From Trichobilharzia regenti (taxonomy: Eukaryota > Platyhelminthes > Trematoda > Strigeidida > Schistosomatidae): a stretch of DNA of 64,000 bases. The notes below the pieces were generated by a model. The model did no database searches and was not told the DNA's origin. It saw only the letters and a program-made list of their open reading frames with translations. Positions within the stretch are counted from its first letter, which is position 1. The number at the start of each line of letters is the position of its first letter. The stretch lies in contig OX235270.1 in assembly GCA_944472135.2 (NCBI GenBank), positions 75,959,168-76,023,167 on the forward strand. The letters run 5' to 3'. The position numbers and the translations under genes are program-made. Shown here piece after piece: positions 12,600-24,250 of this stretch.

Positions 12600-12621
12600 A
12601 ATATCTGAAGTTACATTGCAT

Positions 12622-15600
12622 TTCTGTTTATTTTTATTACTTATAAGGAGTTAACAGTTCCTTACAAATCATTGCTTCTTAATCTGTAATAATCTTAGAA
12701 GTTTAATGGTGTTTTAAATAATATTTAAATCTGACAGCCACCCATCAATTGATCAATCATGAAGAAAGGCATCTTGCCCACCCAGTTGATACAGTCATCG
12801 TTCCATTCATTTTCTTAAAATCACTCGATCAAATTTTTATAAGCAAATCTGTATTGAATAAGACAATGTAACTTAAACTGATAAGCACAGTGGTAATTCA
12901 AACTCTTGTTACATTCCTTGTTATAATGTATACTGTGAAATGCTTTGTTTCAAGGTCTGCTAAAGAAGAATCGATAATCAGTCTAATAGACCAATCATCA
13001 TCACATTATGAAATAAATAATGAACACAAAGCGAAGTACGCATTGTTTCCGTTTTTGGATAATAATAATAATACTGACAATAAAAAAAATTAGAATAAAT
13101 TCTTTCTAGACCATGAATCGGTCGCAATGAACAAAGAAACTAGGCTTTCACATACATATACGGGTAGGCATTCAATAGTTATATTTTTATTGTGAACAAA
13201 ACAGGGAAAACACAGTTGTCTTTCATCTAGAACATGATATTCACTGACCCTAAAATTCAATCCTTTCATTGATAAAACGATATGCAATTTATAACTTTGA
13301 TCATAATTACTTAAGGGTATATAGAAAATAAGTGATGTAAAACTGTTCATCCTTTTGAATCCAGTAGACTTCATCTTAAACGTGATATCCATAAGTCCAC
13401 GAGTATGATTTCGCCTGAGTGACAGGTGTGTTCACCATAGAAATCCACTTTTGTAATGTACATAAGATGAGTTATCCGATTAAACATAATGAAACTAATC
13501 ATGATTAAAAATAAGAGAGTGATAAATCTCATTCAGCCTACCTTGGTAGAAACAATCATTGATGCCAATTTGTGGAATCATATCCACTTCCAGCAAACCA
13601 GTACTAATCTAATTCTTGCTAGTGCCGGATTACGTGATTGAATTGCCTGAAGTTCTAATTAGAAATCGAGACCAATGGAGAATACCAAGTCGTGAATGTG
13701 AACAAGTATTCCCCAATAAGATTGTCTTGTGGTAGCGCTATGTATCGTAAACTGTCAGACACTGAACTTCATGGACCACTGAGTTCCATGCCAGTGACTT
13801 GAGACAACAAAATCTCTGCGAACCAAGACTTGGTGAATGAATAACAGTACGGCCGTCAATCAGTCAGGCAATTAGTAGTCATTCACATTACACATTTTCT
13901 GCTAACTAACGTATATTTACTGGATAACAGTCTTCAGTTTTAACTGCTGCAAATCAATAAATTTGAAAGTATTAAATATCATTAGCCTTTTCTAAATGGC
14001 TTACAAAGATGGGCCTTACCAATATTTTTAGCTGAGTTTAGCTTTCTTTCCCATATTAGGTATTAGCTTAGACTTCAAAGTGGAAGACAATTATCCACTA
14101 TAGTAACGAATATCACGATTGTCAAATAGACAGCTCTATGGCACTACATGATTTCATTTCACTCAACTGCGTCATATCCATAACAAACTGTAATTTCAAC
14201 AAATGTCTTCTTTGATATTAGTAAAATAGCAAGAATCGTCAGAATATTTTACACTTCAAATTAACATCTCAGAATACATTTTGACCCCCCCCCCTTCCTC
14301 CTTAAACACATCATTCAAAGTATTCCAATCAGATAAGAGTGGTAGATCGATAGTTGCCCACGTTACCAATGTGACATCTACGCAACAGTAGATGACTTGG
14401 GCATTCTCTGACTGGTGGACTTTAGTTCACTGACATGAATGTTAATCAGCTCATTGTATATTCTTAAAAGTAAACTATAGACAAAAAAATCATAGCTAAC
14501 ATATTCCCAGAAAAAAGCTTCAGGTGAGGATATATTACGAAGCATGGTGATTAAACGTTCACAAGGGAATACTGAAGCTTGGTGTACAACATATAATTTC
14601 AAATTTGTGAAAATACTACAAAAAATCCGCTCATGGGTCATCAAAACATCGATGAAATATTCCCATAATCTAACGTTTGTAACTGAACTACCTCCAATAG
14701 TGAATACACTTGAGTATAGCTTCACAATGAACACTTGTCAATGAATGACGTAGTTTATCAACTCGACACAAAGACACTGCAGAACATGACCAATAAATCA
14801 TAGGTTATACTGCTTCCATAGCGAGTGGTTGTGTTTCCCATGACAGCGGAACCCAGCGTCCTTCCTTAACCCTCTTTCTCCATCTGTAGTCTGACTAAAA
14901 ACCACCCGAGTGAAGTACAGGATAGTTCTATTCTCACATTTCTTTCGCCACATTTTGCTGGAAACGCTGCAGATGATTCATAGTATATGAATGATACATG
15001 AGTTTTGTTTTAGAGGTGTATATTTTTACCTTGTTCGTTTTATACTAATTGGAACCCAAGGAAAGAATAATATGAGTATTAACATGCTCATTGTGTAATC
15101 TGTTTTCTGTAGCACAAGGTCAAGCTTACGAATAGACTTCTGACATAAGTAAAACAACTCGGTATGCTTAGGCATTCAATATCTATTTATTAGTGAGTAA
15201 AAATGTACATATGATAAATCGACGATAGTTTGCACGTCTGTTGATCTACTTAATTCTGTTTAAAATTAATATAATCCAAAATCGATAATAACAAAAATGT
15301 AGTATGAGAATGAAAGATACTTTTAATCTCAAGTAAGGCTAATTTTTACCAACCGAATAGTTGTGACATGTCTGTTGAATACTGGCTACCCCTTTTCTAC
15401 CTGATTCTACTCTTACCCATTGGTCAGCATTTGACAACGAAACGTTGCTTGAATTCCCATAATGCTGATTGAATTGATTTTTCATGCTCACCAGTTATAA
15501 TTACTATGAGGTTGGAAGTTTTGAGAGAACAGACTGGTGTCATTATGACTGAACAGGCGAAGTAAAATAATAGATTGAAATGATAAAACGACTGGCTGAT

Positions 15601-16440
15601 TCTGTTGTAAGATAACCATTCAACTAAGCCATTCAAACTACATAGAGTTATCAGTAAACTAGAATTCAGATATTTTCATTTTAATGTATATCAGCAGTCT
15701 ATTGTAGCATGCTGTCTACTATCAACTGAATAGCCAATCAGCATAAAGTACAATAAATACGGAGGCTGGAAATGAAGTTAAGAAAAGCACAAATGACTCA
15801 TAGGCCATAACATGAATTAAATATATGACGAAATACTTATCAGTCGAAGTGAGGTATAGTTGGTTTGTCTGCCAAAAACATGCATGTTGGCTGGTACTTA
15901 AACTGGTGCACCAACTGGATTGATAGAAAAGGAAAACTCAATATTTCATAGCTTAGATTTGTGCCACCTGGTTTAAACTAGTGAGATATCATGTATAGTG
16001 CAACAAAAATGAAAACAAGTGAAGTATATTAATGAAAACAAACGCAATATTTAGACAGAACAGAATTTTCAGCCTTCCAATGTCTCACATCCGTAAACAT
16101 CTATACATTTATTTATGTCCTAGTAGTGAACAATCTTAAATATTGATCGAATGTCTAAAGCGAAATGAATTATTTCTGGCTGAATTCATTACTACCACAA
16201 ATTATCTACTTATTAGGAGGCGTAGAACGTTCGATAGTAATAATAATAAAACAAACGCTAACTGAAAATGATTATCTCATGCTAATGACTACTTTCAAGG
16301 TCGTTTCAACTGCAATTAAAAGAAAGCGTCTAGACAAAGCAGTAACTTCTGTTAGTCTGTGTTATTATGGAAACAAAGAAGCGTGTTCAGGTTATAAAAA
16401 GAGGGGGAATTTCATCAACTGGTCAGAGTGATCTAAATAT
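12622..16440. other. No gene recognised; short poly-C tract
   Basis: About 3.8 kb without a supported coding region. The short open frames at 12890-13093, 13090-13392 and 14378-14734 have no recognisable motif and AT-driven composition. A homopolymer run of C lies at about 14284-14293. No tRNA-like or hammerhead-like sequence was seen. Confidence 0.5.
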
Positions 16441-16459
16441 TATTCTGATAATGAATAAA

Positions 16460-16690
16460 TAACATTAGAATTCAGCACTATCTTTACGGGCCGCATGGAA
16501 GTCATTATGTGGACGTAGACACAATCACTATCCAGTGATTTCAAAGTTATGATAGATCTGAAGAGTCCCTAATTAGGACGAAACAGCTGTCCTGTAATCC
16601 CAGGTCTTCTAATGGTTCTCTAACTAATGTCAGCTCATGATAAAATCCTGTAACTAATCAACCAAATCCTTACAAACCAATACTTAAAAT
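16460..16690 (+). mobile_element. Hammerhead SINE C, copy 1 (head eroded)
   Basis: The hammerhead part is clear: CTGAAGA at 16558-16564, stem II GTCC/GGAC, GAAA at 16580-16583, and the short stem III ACAGCTGTC at 16583-16591. The family tail follows (GGTTCTCTAACTAATGTCAG, then CAACCAAATCC). Stem I does not pair (GATAGAT against CTGTAAT), so activity is unlikely. The tRNA-like head seen in other copies is not recognisable upstream. Confidence 0.7.
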
Positions 16691-17511
16691 CACTTTTATT
16701 TGCTACTTGTGTCAGATGAAATTTTAATACCGTTTTACAACAAAGACACTATCGATTCCCTTTCCCAATTGTCATTTTCTTAAGCCTTTTTGCAACGGCA
16801 TAGAAAAATGAATTTTCTAGCGTATGATGTAGTGTCATGAAAATAGGGGATGACGTTTTTTCTAAAATAAGTCGATAATTACGATTCTAGCCATCGCCTG
16901 TTTCTCTTGTTTTTTTCTTTTTCGTCTACTCCATTGAACATTACACTTGTATGTTTGTATGTAAACAGATTATGATTAAGTAAACAATTATTGGTAGTTC
17001 GTCTGGAGTGACTAGAATGCAACAAATAAGAAAAATGAAAGTAGTCGTTATCAACATTTACAAGTGGACTGAAATTCCACCAGTAGGCATTGCCCAAGTC
17101 TGTGTCTTAAAACAATACCTTTTTGGCGGCCAATTTGAATTTTAAGCCACAAAACCGGAGTAATCTACTGCTGTGAATAGTTTTACCCAGAATATGCACA
17201 TACTTCATCCATTTCTCCTAAATATCGTGACAATGATTAGGGGCCAAGAATTTCGGAACCACTTAAGTACCACTGTAATTATTAACCTATAGGTATCCTC
17301 TTTCCGATTTTGCAACGAAAATCATCTCGTATTGAAGTCAGTGAACAAGAAGTATCTTTAGCGGATGTCATTGCCCTACTGGAGTAATTCGGGGGTTATT
17401 TTGGGGTATTAGGTGGTCTGGTGAAATATGATATATTTCTTCTAGATTCTAACATTGATTTGCTCCCAAATTAGCCCCAAATTTCTCACATAGGCAGATG
17501 GGAACTCGTCA
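16691..17511. other. No gene recognised
   Basis: AT-rich sequence. The last 150-200 bp (from about 17440) may still be decayed PLE RT, but no motif is secure before 17512. Confidence 0.4.
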
Positions 17512-18116
17512 ATCTACCGAAAGTCAACAATTTTAGGTCAGTACACTAACTTTAACATTTGGGCAGCCCTAAGCAGGAAAAGAAATCTTATCCGTTCTCT
17601 ATGCCCCAGAATTCGGAAAATTTGCTCTGTAGATACGACTGACTTGGAATTAGAAAGTCTTCGTAAAACTCATTTATCGAAGGAAACATTAAGAAAGAAA
17701 CAGTCCTTAGCCAAACCACAGTGCAGAAGAAGACACTGTTTATGAGTTTGACTTTCAAAGGTGACAGTTTTTCTGAAGTAATTGAAAGTCGTTTATCTAA
17801 ATGTATTAAACTGTGTTTTTATGCAGCTGGTTTACATTTAGAATTTACCAGCCAAAATATGATTCGACAATGAGCCAAGGATAAACCATCGCTAATGTCC
17901 ACCTATATGTGAATATACTCATTCCCATGATCTTGTGGAGCTGATTACATTGGACGTTGTAAGCGTAATCTCTGTAAACGCGCAGCTGAACACTACTCGG
18001 TTTGGTTAATGAAAGATGAGCAAAGGACGACAAAGTCGTCAGTCTGTGGACACCTTCTACAGTCAGGTCACTCAGCCACACATGGTTTATACTTCAAAGT
18101 TATCTACAGTGAAACA
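17512..18116 (+). pseudogene. PLE RT end and GIY-YIG endonuclease, decayed
   Basis: Begins with IYRKSTILGQYTNF and LSRKRNLIRSL, parallel to residues 375-402 of the intact ORF at 4800-6695 (VYRKPTSTGQYTHF, KYKRNLIKCL). After frameshifts and stops the endonuclease follows: SCGADYIGRCKRNLCKRAAE, HYSVWLMKDEQ and HGLYFKVIYSE. The YIG box and the downstream Glu-His are preserved, but no continuous frame remains. The RTE insertion cuts the frame right after the IYSE segment. Confidence 0.8.
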
Positions 18117-19440
18117 GTATTATTTACTAAGGGATCAGGATACAGCTTTCCAGAACAAGCAGGATTCAGGAAAGGTAAATCATGTACTGACCGAATTGCA
18201 ACTCTACGCATCATCATCACAGAACAAAGCATGGAATGGCAATCAAACCTCTACCTCAACTTTATCGACTTCGAAAAGGCCTTCAACAGAGTGCTGACCG
18301 CGAAGTAATTTGGAAACTACTCGAGTACTACGGCGTACCCCAAATATTCGTCAACCTTATTCAATAGCTGTACGACAACGGTACATGTCAAGTGATCCAC
18401 AACAGAAAACTCAGCAAGGCGTTTGGAGTAAACACAGGAGTCAGACAAGGGTGCTGGCTTATTATCACCAATGATATTCCTAATTGTGGTGGACTGACTG
18501 GATTATGCGTAAGACAGTGGGAAACGAGAAGACAGGAATATCCTAGACCGACGTGAAGAACCTAGAAGACCTGGATTTCACACGTGGATGATTTATGTTT
18601 GATGTCACACAAAATCGAAGGCTTCTCAAGCGAAAACCGGTAAACTGGTTTAAGAAGCAGCCGGCGAAGACAGGACTCCAGGTGAACATAGACAAGACGG
18701 AGGTGATGAAAATAACCAACAAACAACAACAGCAGCAGCATCCAGAGTCAATCACCATAAACGGGAGGGATTTGAAAGAGGTTACTTCATTCAGTTACTT
18801 ATCTAGGGAGCATTGTCTCAACTACAGCCAGTCGGAATGGAGGAGGATGTCAAATCGAGCGAGAATCGGGAAGGCGAGAAACACATTCATCAACCTGAAA
18901 CCAATCTGGAAGTCGTCACTCAGCATCAACAAGAAAGTTCGGATTTTCAATACAAACGTCAATTCAGTCAGTTCTTCTATACGGATGAGAAACTTGGCGG
19001 GCGGGTCACGAAGAATATTTCCAACAGGCTAACTCAGGCCTTTATTAACAACTGTCTTCGCTGGATCTATACTGAAGATCAGATGGCCGGGCCGGAAAGA
19101 ATCACCAACAAGGAATCATGGGAACAAACAAAGCAAGAACCAATCGCCAACCAACAAATATGCAGGAGAAAGGGGAGATGGATCGGACACTCGCTGAGGA
19201 GACCGCTGGGTGATATCGTGCGTCAGGCCATTGCTCGAGTGGAACCAGGCCGAAAGGGAAGAACGCGGCGAGTGGGACGTCAGTGCAAGGGTGACATGGA
19301 GGAGATCGTGTGAAGAGGAGTTGAAAGAGTATGGACTAACATGGATGCAGGTGAAAAGCACAGCAGAAGACAGAAGCAAATGGAGACGTGCAGTTGAAGC
19401 CCTATGTTCCATTAGGAACCCAAAGAAGCAATAATAATAA
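18117..19440 (+). pseudogene. RTE-type LINE, 5'-truncated RT fragment inserted in PLE-A2
   Basis: The RT fragment starts within the fingers/palm: QAGFRKGKSCTDRIATLRII, then LYLNFIDFEKAFNRV (motif A), then VNTGVRQGC (motif B). The FADD region is degraded to HVDDLCLMSHK around 18585. Downstream blocks are TGLQVNIDKTEVMKITNK, ITINGRDLKEVTSFSYLS, IGKARNTFINLKPIWKS, then RRKGRWIGHSLRRPLGDIVR, the typical C-terminal box of RTE/LINE ORFs. It ends with WRRAVEALCS and an (AAT)n tail at 19432-19440. Frameshifts near 18300, 18480 and 19000 make it inactive. The 5' truncation plus trinucleotide tail is normal RTE behaviour. Its 3' end is shared with SINE A. Confidence 0.85.
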
Positions 19441-19464
19441 TACAAGACCAAATCCAATCATCCC

Positions 19465-19580
19465 AAAAACTTACATTTTCTCCACTTTTGCATAGCCGAA
19501 GCTCTAGTTATACATGTACAAAAACCTAAATTATGTATTCAGAAACTCTGTGTCAAACCCCTTTCTTTACCTTGATCATA
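19465..19580 (+). pseudogene. PLE-A2 C-terminal tail
   Basis: Translates as IAEALVIHVQKPKLCIQKLC then VKPLSLP with a small frame slip. It matches the last 40 residues of the intact PLE ORF (NIAEAVGIHIKKPNLCVQKK, TLSLPW). It continues the element broken at 18116 by the RTE insertion. Confidence 0.8.
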
Positions 19581-19691
19581 ATAATGTTTTTTTTATTTTA
19601 TTCTACTTTACCACTTGAATTCATTCCACTTCACTTCACTTTCTCCGTCATTATTGTTATCATCATCTTATTCTTAATTTTTTCAGACAAC

Positions 19692-19950
19692 ACCTGACCT
19701 AAGTGCGTCGGTGGCATAGCGGTTAGGACGCTCGCCGATCATGCACATGGTCCGGGTTCGATCACCGGCCGACGCACTCCTTTACCTCGCTGAACCAGAA
19801 ATAAATTTGGTCAAGAGGAAAGGTTGGACATGAGGCTAGCAGCCCCATTCTGTAAAATAAAAACTGCTACAGAAACTTCAAGCCACTGACTTGAAGCCCT
19901 ATGTTCCACTGGGGGACGTGAAGGGAAAAAACCAAAAAAAACCTGACCTA
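19692..19950 (+). mobile_element. SINE A copy with tRNA-like head, 10-bp TSD
   Basis: A 239-bp unit (19702-19940) flanked by ACCTGACCTA at 19692-19701 and 19941-19950. The head (about 19705-19776) folds like a tRNA: acceptor strands GCGTCGG and CCGACGC pair over 7 bp. A box-A-like GCATAGCGGTTAGG is followed by the B box GGGTTCGATCACC. The tail GAAGCCCTATGTTCCACT matches the 3' end of the RTE LINE just upstream (19396-19413), which suggests it uses that LINE's machinery. It lies in the 3' region of PLE-A2. Related copies: 44433-44575 and 45592-45840. Confidence 0.85.
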
Positions 19951-20200
19951 CAATTTAAAATCTCTATACCAAATCACTTATTTAATCATCTCTAAAAGTT
20001 TTCTAATTAATCCACCACAACTCTACTCCTCCTCTCAGTACATAATTGTGATTATCTTTATTCTTATCTTATCTGTGTTGACTGAGCAATTTCTAGTGCT
20101 ATTTAATGCCTTTTTCTGAAATATAAATACAACTGTACAGCTAAAAATGAAGTCGTTGAAAAGAGATATTTCTTCGCTGAACAAAAAACTGTTTTTTCTT

Positions 20201-21060
20201 ATGAATTAATGGGTATAAATTGCGAGATAGAACCCCCCCAAAAAGAAAAGTAAATTTAACTGTATAAAGGATTTTGTTAGTCCTTTATTGAACCAATAAG
20301 TGGGTATCTAAAGTGAGTGACCTATTCAATTAATACGAGATAATTTTCTAAATATGAAATTTTTTTCTTTTGTTTATTTGTCTTTTTGACGTGATGTCTG
20401 TCTCACTATGTCTGATGTCTGATGTTGAGTTACAAAAACAGGGTTTTGTCACCTGATACAGTGTATGAACCAGTGTTTATTAAGGTCATTCCAGCAACCA
20501 ATGCCCTTGAAAGTCACCCAGTTTCCTGAAAAGGTTATCGAAATGAACAGTTTATTATTTACGTATAAAAATGAAGAGAGGGATAGAAAGAAAGAAAGAA
20601 TTTTCCACTTGTAATATCATGTAGTCTGTATCTGTCTAGTGTGACTGATTTGAACACCATCATTCATTCAAATGACTGTGAAATAGTGCAGATTCTTTGT
20701 CTGGTTATGTAAACAAAGTCACTTTTAAAATATTTTTTGTTAGCTTGTATAGGTTGCTTCCCTAGGTAAATTCAGTCAGGTTATGAAGAGCCATGTAATT
20801 AACTACACTGAGTGATGACAATAATAATAAATACCAATTGTTTTATTGTTATTCATCACTCTAAAAATGACGAATTTTTAAATACATGTACTGTGACAGG
20901 CAATCTAGGCTGTAATTTTCTTCCAGGTCTATCGTAATGGTGTTTTGCAGAAATGCACCTGCAATCCAACTGGTGAAGAAGATTCATTCATCAGAACTAA
21001 AATCTTATGATCTTATAGGATGGAAAGTTCAGTATGGCTAAACATCACCCAAAAAATATT
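20201..21060. other. No gene recognised
   Basis: AT-rich sequence with small GAAA-rich and TAA-rich patches near 20580-20600 and 20818-20830. No coding or repeat motif was identified. Confidence 0.5.
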
Positions 21061-21064
21061 GGCC

Positions 21065-21231
21065 ATTTTATTGAATTTGAGATTTTCCCGTAGATTGATT
21101 AGACAGAAGTACTCGGTCTCAGGTTGACATGTCTGTTGGCTTCTTGTGCAGATGCTTCGACGATGTCTGAGACCTGAGACCGAGCACTTCGGTCCAATCA
21201 ATCTACGGGAAAATCTCAAATTCAATAAAAT
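21065..21231. repeat. Inverted repeat R, 59-bp arms, 49-bp loop
   Basis: Arms 21065-21123 and 21173-21231 are reverse complements with three mismatches by inspection; the loop is 21124-21172. A single-arm diverged copy lies at 2925-3025. It sits about 25 bp upstream of a Smα-like hammerhead repeat, as the other copy does. Confidence 0.85.
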
Positions 21232-21254
21232 TAATATATGACTGGTTGAACAAG

Positions 21255-21440
21255 AGGTGGCTCTCGTAGCCTAAGTGGTCTAGTGGATAACGCTTTGGCG
21301 TTTGAAACTATGGGTACTGGGTTGGAGCCTCGGTGTTAACATCATCACTCACTGAGAAATGCAGGTACATCCATCTGACGAGTCCCAAATAGGACGAAAT
21401 GCGCATACTGGATTCCACTGCTAGTTACCATCCACCATCT
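21255..21440 (+). mobile_element. Smα-like SINE with tRNA-like head and hammerhead
   Basis: The head has a box-A-like TAGCCTAAGTGGTCTAGTGG and a degenerate B box GGGTTGGAGCC, the pol III promoter arrangement of tRNA-derived SINEs. It is followed by CATCATCACTCACTGAGAAA and the hammerhead region, ending in CTGCTAGTTACCATCCACC. Schistosome Smα repeats are known to have this order. This is the best-preserved Smα-like copy in the window. Confidence 0.8.
21369..21413 (+). ncRNA. Hammerhead ribozyme, nearly intact (Smα-like)
   Basis: Core CTGACGA at 21375-21381, stem II GTCC (21382-21385) with GGAC (21392-21395), GAAA at 21396-21399. Minimal stem III ATG/CAT has a CG loop (21399-21406), with cleavage predicted after A21407. 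Stem I pairs ATCCA (21369-21373) with TGGAT (21409-21413); the pair next to the core (T21374 with C21408) is mismatched. Type I topology with a tiny stem III, as in known schistosome hammerheads. Such short stem III forms may need dimeric RNA to cleave well. Confidence 0.8.
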
Positions 21441-24250
21441 AGTATGGTGTGATCTGTGGTCTGTCATTCAGAACTCTTTCTCGTGGAAGAACATTCACTT
21501 TTTTAAACCATAAGCTATACCTACCACTTATAACAAGTTTTAATTGCGATAGATTTTCAAAGGTACTAACAAGTGAAAGGTAAATCATGTGCCTAAAAGG
21601 CATATAATGCATGGATGTCTTTGAATGGTTAGTAGAGCGAATGTCTTGCAATGCTTGTTCCACTACAATAGGTAAATAACATGACAGTCAACCAGTAGAA
21701 TGTCATTTCCACCCTGTTGACTAAACGTAGCAGTTAGGTTGTCAATATGACTTGCCAATTACTTTCACGTAAACGCCTACCACCTAGGGCGTTACTCTTC
21801 CATTCTTTTATTTGTGTAAAGATATGAGTCAGGTTCAATTTTCAACTTTACACTTTACTACTGTTTCGAATGGTTTCTTGTTTTTTGTACCTGTTGGTGA
21901 ATATACTCAGTATAAAGATTTTGTATTCAAGAAAGAAACTAAATAAAATCTATGACAATGTAACGGTGAATTGAATTCTGTATAAAACACCAATAGAAAC
22001 AAGCGTCAACTGTCTTCAGCTGCTAATCTTAATCTATCCCCAGGGTAAAACTAACCAGATATCCTGTTTAGTACCACCACATTCCATTCAACACTTTATT
22101 TTCATGAATATAGTGTCATTTACCCAGTTTCACAGACTTACTCTAAATACGCGTTCCAAGTTTGTTGGTGCATTTGCGCTTGTTGGGTGTCTAAAGTTTA
22201 AATTTGACATTTTTTTTCACCAGGTTTTGTTTTACGAAATAGCTTTTGCTTTTATTACAAGTGAGTTATATGCCTTAAAGCTACTCATGATGAGCATATC
22301 AACACTTTACTAGTTTAACTGATATAGAAAATATCCCCATTTAGACATTTAGAAAAGAGAAAGATTGAGCGAAGAAATATTTACTTTTCAATTAGATCCT
22401 CATCTCTGGCTCTACTCTAATATATGTCACAGCATTTTAATTACAATACACAACAATTTACCAATCAAGTGGCGATATGTTTGTTAACAATAATTAGTCG
22501 GTGTCAAAATGTCAATGGGGTGATAATTAACGAAGAAAAATGATATATATAATTAAAAGGTGGAAATGGTTACAACACGTGGATTGCATAATGCATAATT
22601 TTGGAAAAATGAAGAGCAATTAAGGAATAAGCGTGTGCACAGGTTGATTACGTAACAGATTGTTAAAGAAAATAAAACAATTTGGACAATGATAATTTGT
22701 AACTAAAGTTTAAGTGGTTTAACTGAGTTTTTACTGAAAAAGGTGGGTGTTTTAAATTTATCATTCAGCCTATATCTCCATCGCTTACATGTTGATGAAT
22801 TTTTAAAAACAATGGCAGTAAGACATACGCTACATTTTCTCCGGATGGAAATCTTCATTTTATAAAGACACTCACTTTATCTGTCCTCCGGTTATTGTAG
22901 ACTGCAGTCTGATTTCCATTCACTATTCCCTTTACTCAAGCTGTTAGTTCAAGCCTTGGTGAAAATCCTAACGAGGACGACAGTGAATACAATGAGTTAA
23001 CCGTGACTACAAAGAAACACAAATTCTCGATCCTATGAGTAAAATAAATAACTACTACTATTTCCGTAAGTTATTCTTACTGTTGTTTGAAAATAACAAA
23101 GAAGGCGAAGAATGAAACAGCTGGAACTGATATTACATACTGTCGTGGGTGTAAACCACTCCACTATTCTTCTGCAGTATATGGCAGGTATATGTGAATT
23201 ACACATGTTCAACCAACTAACATTTATCCATGGTGAGCTAAACACTTACATAATATTCTTAAATGTTTTCAAATTATCGTTATGGTAAACGCAAATTAGT
23301 GTGAATAAAAGCAATGCTATCCTATTAGGCAGTTGTCATGGTGATGTTTATGGTGATTTCCCCAAAGTTAAATAAACAGCATTCTTATCATTTATTGAGC
23401 GACACTGTTGTTCAATAATAATATTACTGGAAACACCATGATTAAAACAAAGCACTTTTTCCGCATGGTATTTGGATTCTGCATATGACTAAGATATGTA
23501 AATGTTGTAACCGAATTCCCCTCATGTGGCTGTTGAAATTCGAATGTGAATAGTACTCCTCCACTGTGGCATGCGCTACCAACAAGGTTTATAATTTGAA
23601 ATTAGATGCAGGTATAAATATGTAGATCAGCGTCAAGAATATCGAGCAGCGGAGAAATGGACTGAATGAATGAACCATGCTTGTGAAACAGCAGGGAAAA
23701 CATGAAAGGAAGACAAAGAAGCACAATACGAAAGATAGAGCAGCACAGTACCAAAGATATGTGCAAATTGTGATTCTAATATACGATAGATGAATTTTGT
23801 CTATAATAATAATACTTGTGATACAGAATGGAATTTTCAGCATTTTACTACAGTATTGAATCCAGTTAGTACATTAACAATAAATAAAATTCTACTTAGA
23901 TCAAGGGTAATCTCGGTTAGTTTTGACAACAACATATTAGCATGTCGGTAGCAAAGCCAAAAATTGAACAGTGTTTGAAGGTGTTAGAAAAGTAGATGCT
24001 AGAATATTTACTGGTGTAAGCAGTAACAACAAGGTCGAGATATACAGAGTGTGAGAGAACGAAGAAGAATGTTTTAAATAGAGTTTGTAAGGAAAAGAGA
24101 AACAAAGGAGCACATAACAGAAAAGAGAGAGAGAAAAGGAAAAGAAAGAAAGAAAACGTTGTACCTATAAATGATATGAGTTGGAAAGATGAGATCCACT
24201 TGTTCTACTGACTATCTAATAAGTTATAGGCATCACGCCTAATGCTTTCT
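21441..24250. other. No gene recognised; possible 3' region of the LINE on the minus strand
   Basis: No supported coding region. The part from about 23580 to 24250 lies downstream of the minus-strand CR1-like RT and could be its 3' untranslated region, with a short TAA tract at about 23803-23814. I cannot confirm that from sequence alone. Confidence 0.4.

Larger units (their letters stand above)
10341..12620 (-). mobile_element. Palindromic PLE 3' fragment (sense arm minus, inverted 5' arm)
   Basis: Read on the minus strand, this is an inverted copy of a PLE 3' region (12599 down to 11609), then a 180-bp unique centre (11608-11429), then the sense PLE GIY-YIG-to-3' region (11428 to 10438). 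The same layout is seen in the TSD-bounded copies at 37926-39291 and 53491-53688. The flanks at 10341-10362 and 12601-12621 resemble each other directly (ATATTCTGAATTCACATTGC against ATATCTGAAGTTACATTGC), possibly an eroded target duplication. The outer ends are therefore tentative. No hammerhead core was found inside. Confidence 0.6.
17512..20200 (+). mobile_element. Penelope-like element copy PLE-A2, interrupted by two insertions
   Basis: PLE sequence appears in three pieces on one strand: coding from IYRKSTILGQYTNF (17512) to the endonuclease (about 18116); the C-terminal tail at about 19470-19580; and a 3' region to about 20190. The last part is recognisable by GAAAAGAGATATTTCTTCGC, which matches the terminal segment of the PLE at 37926-39291. 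An RTE LINE fragment separates the first two pieces and a SINE A sits in the 3' region. Order of events: PLE first, then the RTE and the SINE. Confidence 0.75.

Noticed and set aside
19705..19776. Possible functional tRNA gene (7-bp acceptor stem, A and B boxes)
   Set aside because: It is repeated as the head of SINE A and SINE B units with TSDs, and the anticodon arm is irregular; a SINE head, not a tRNA gene.
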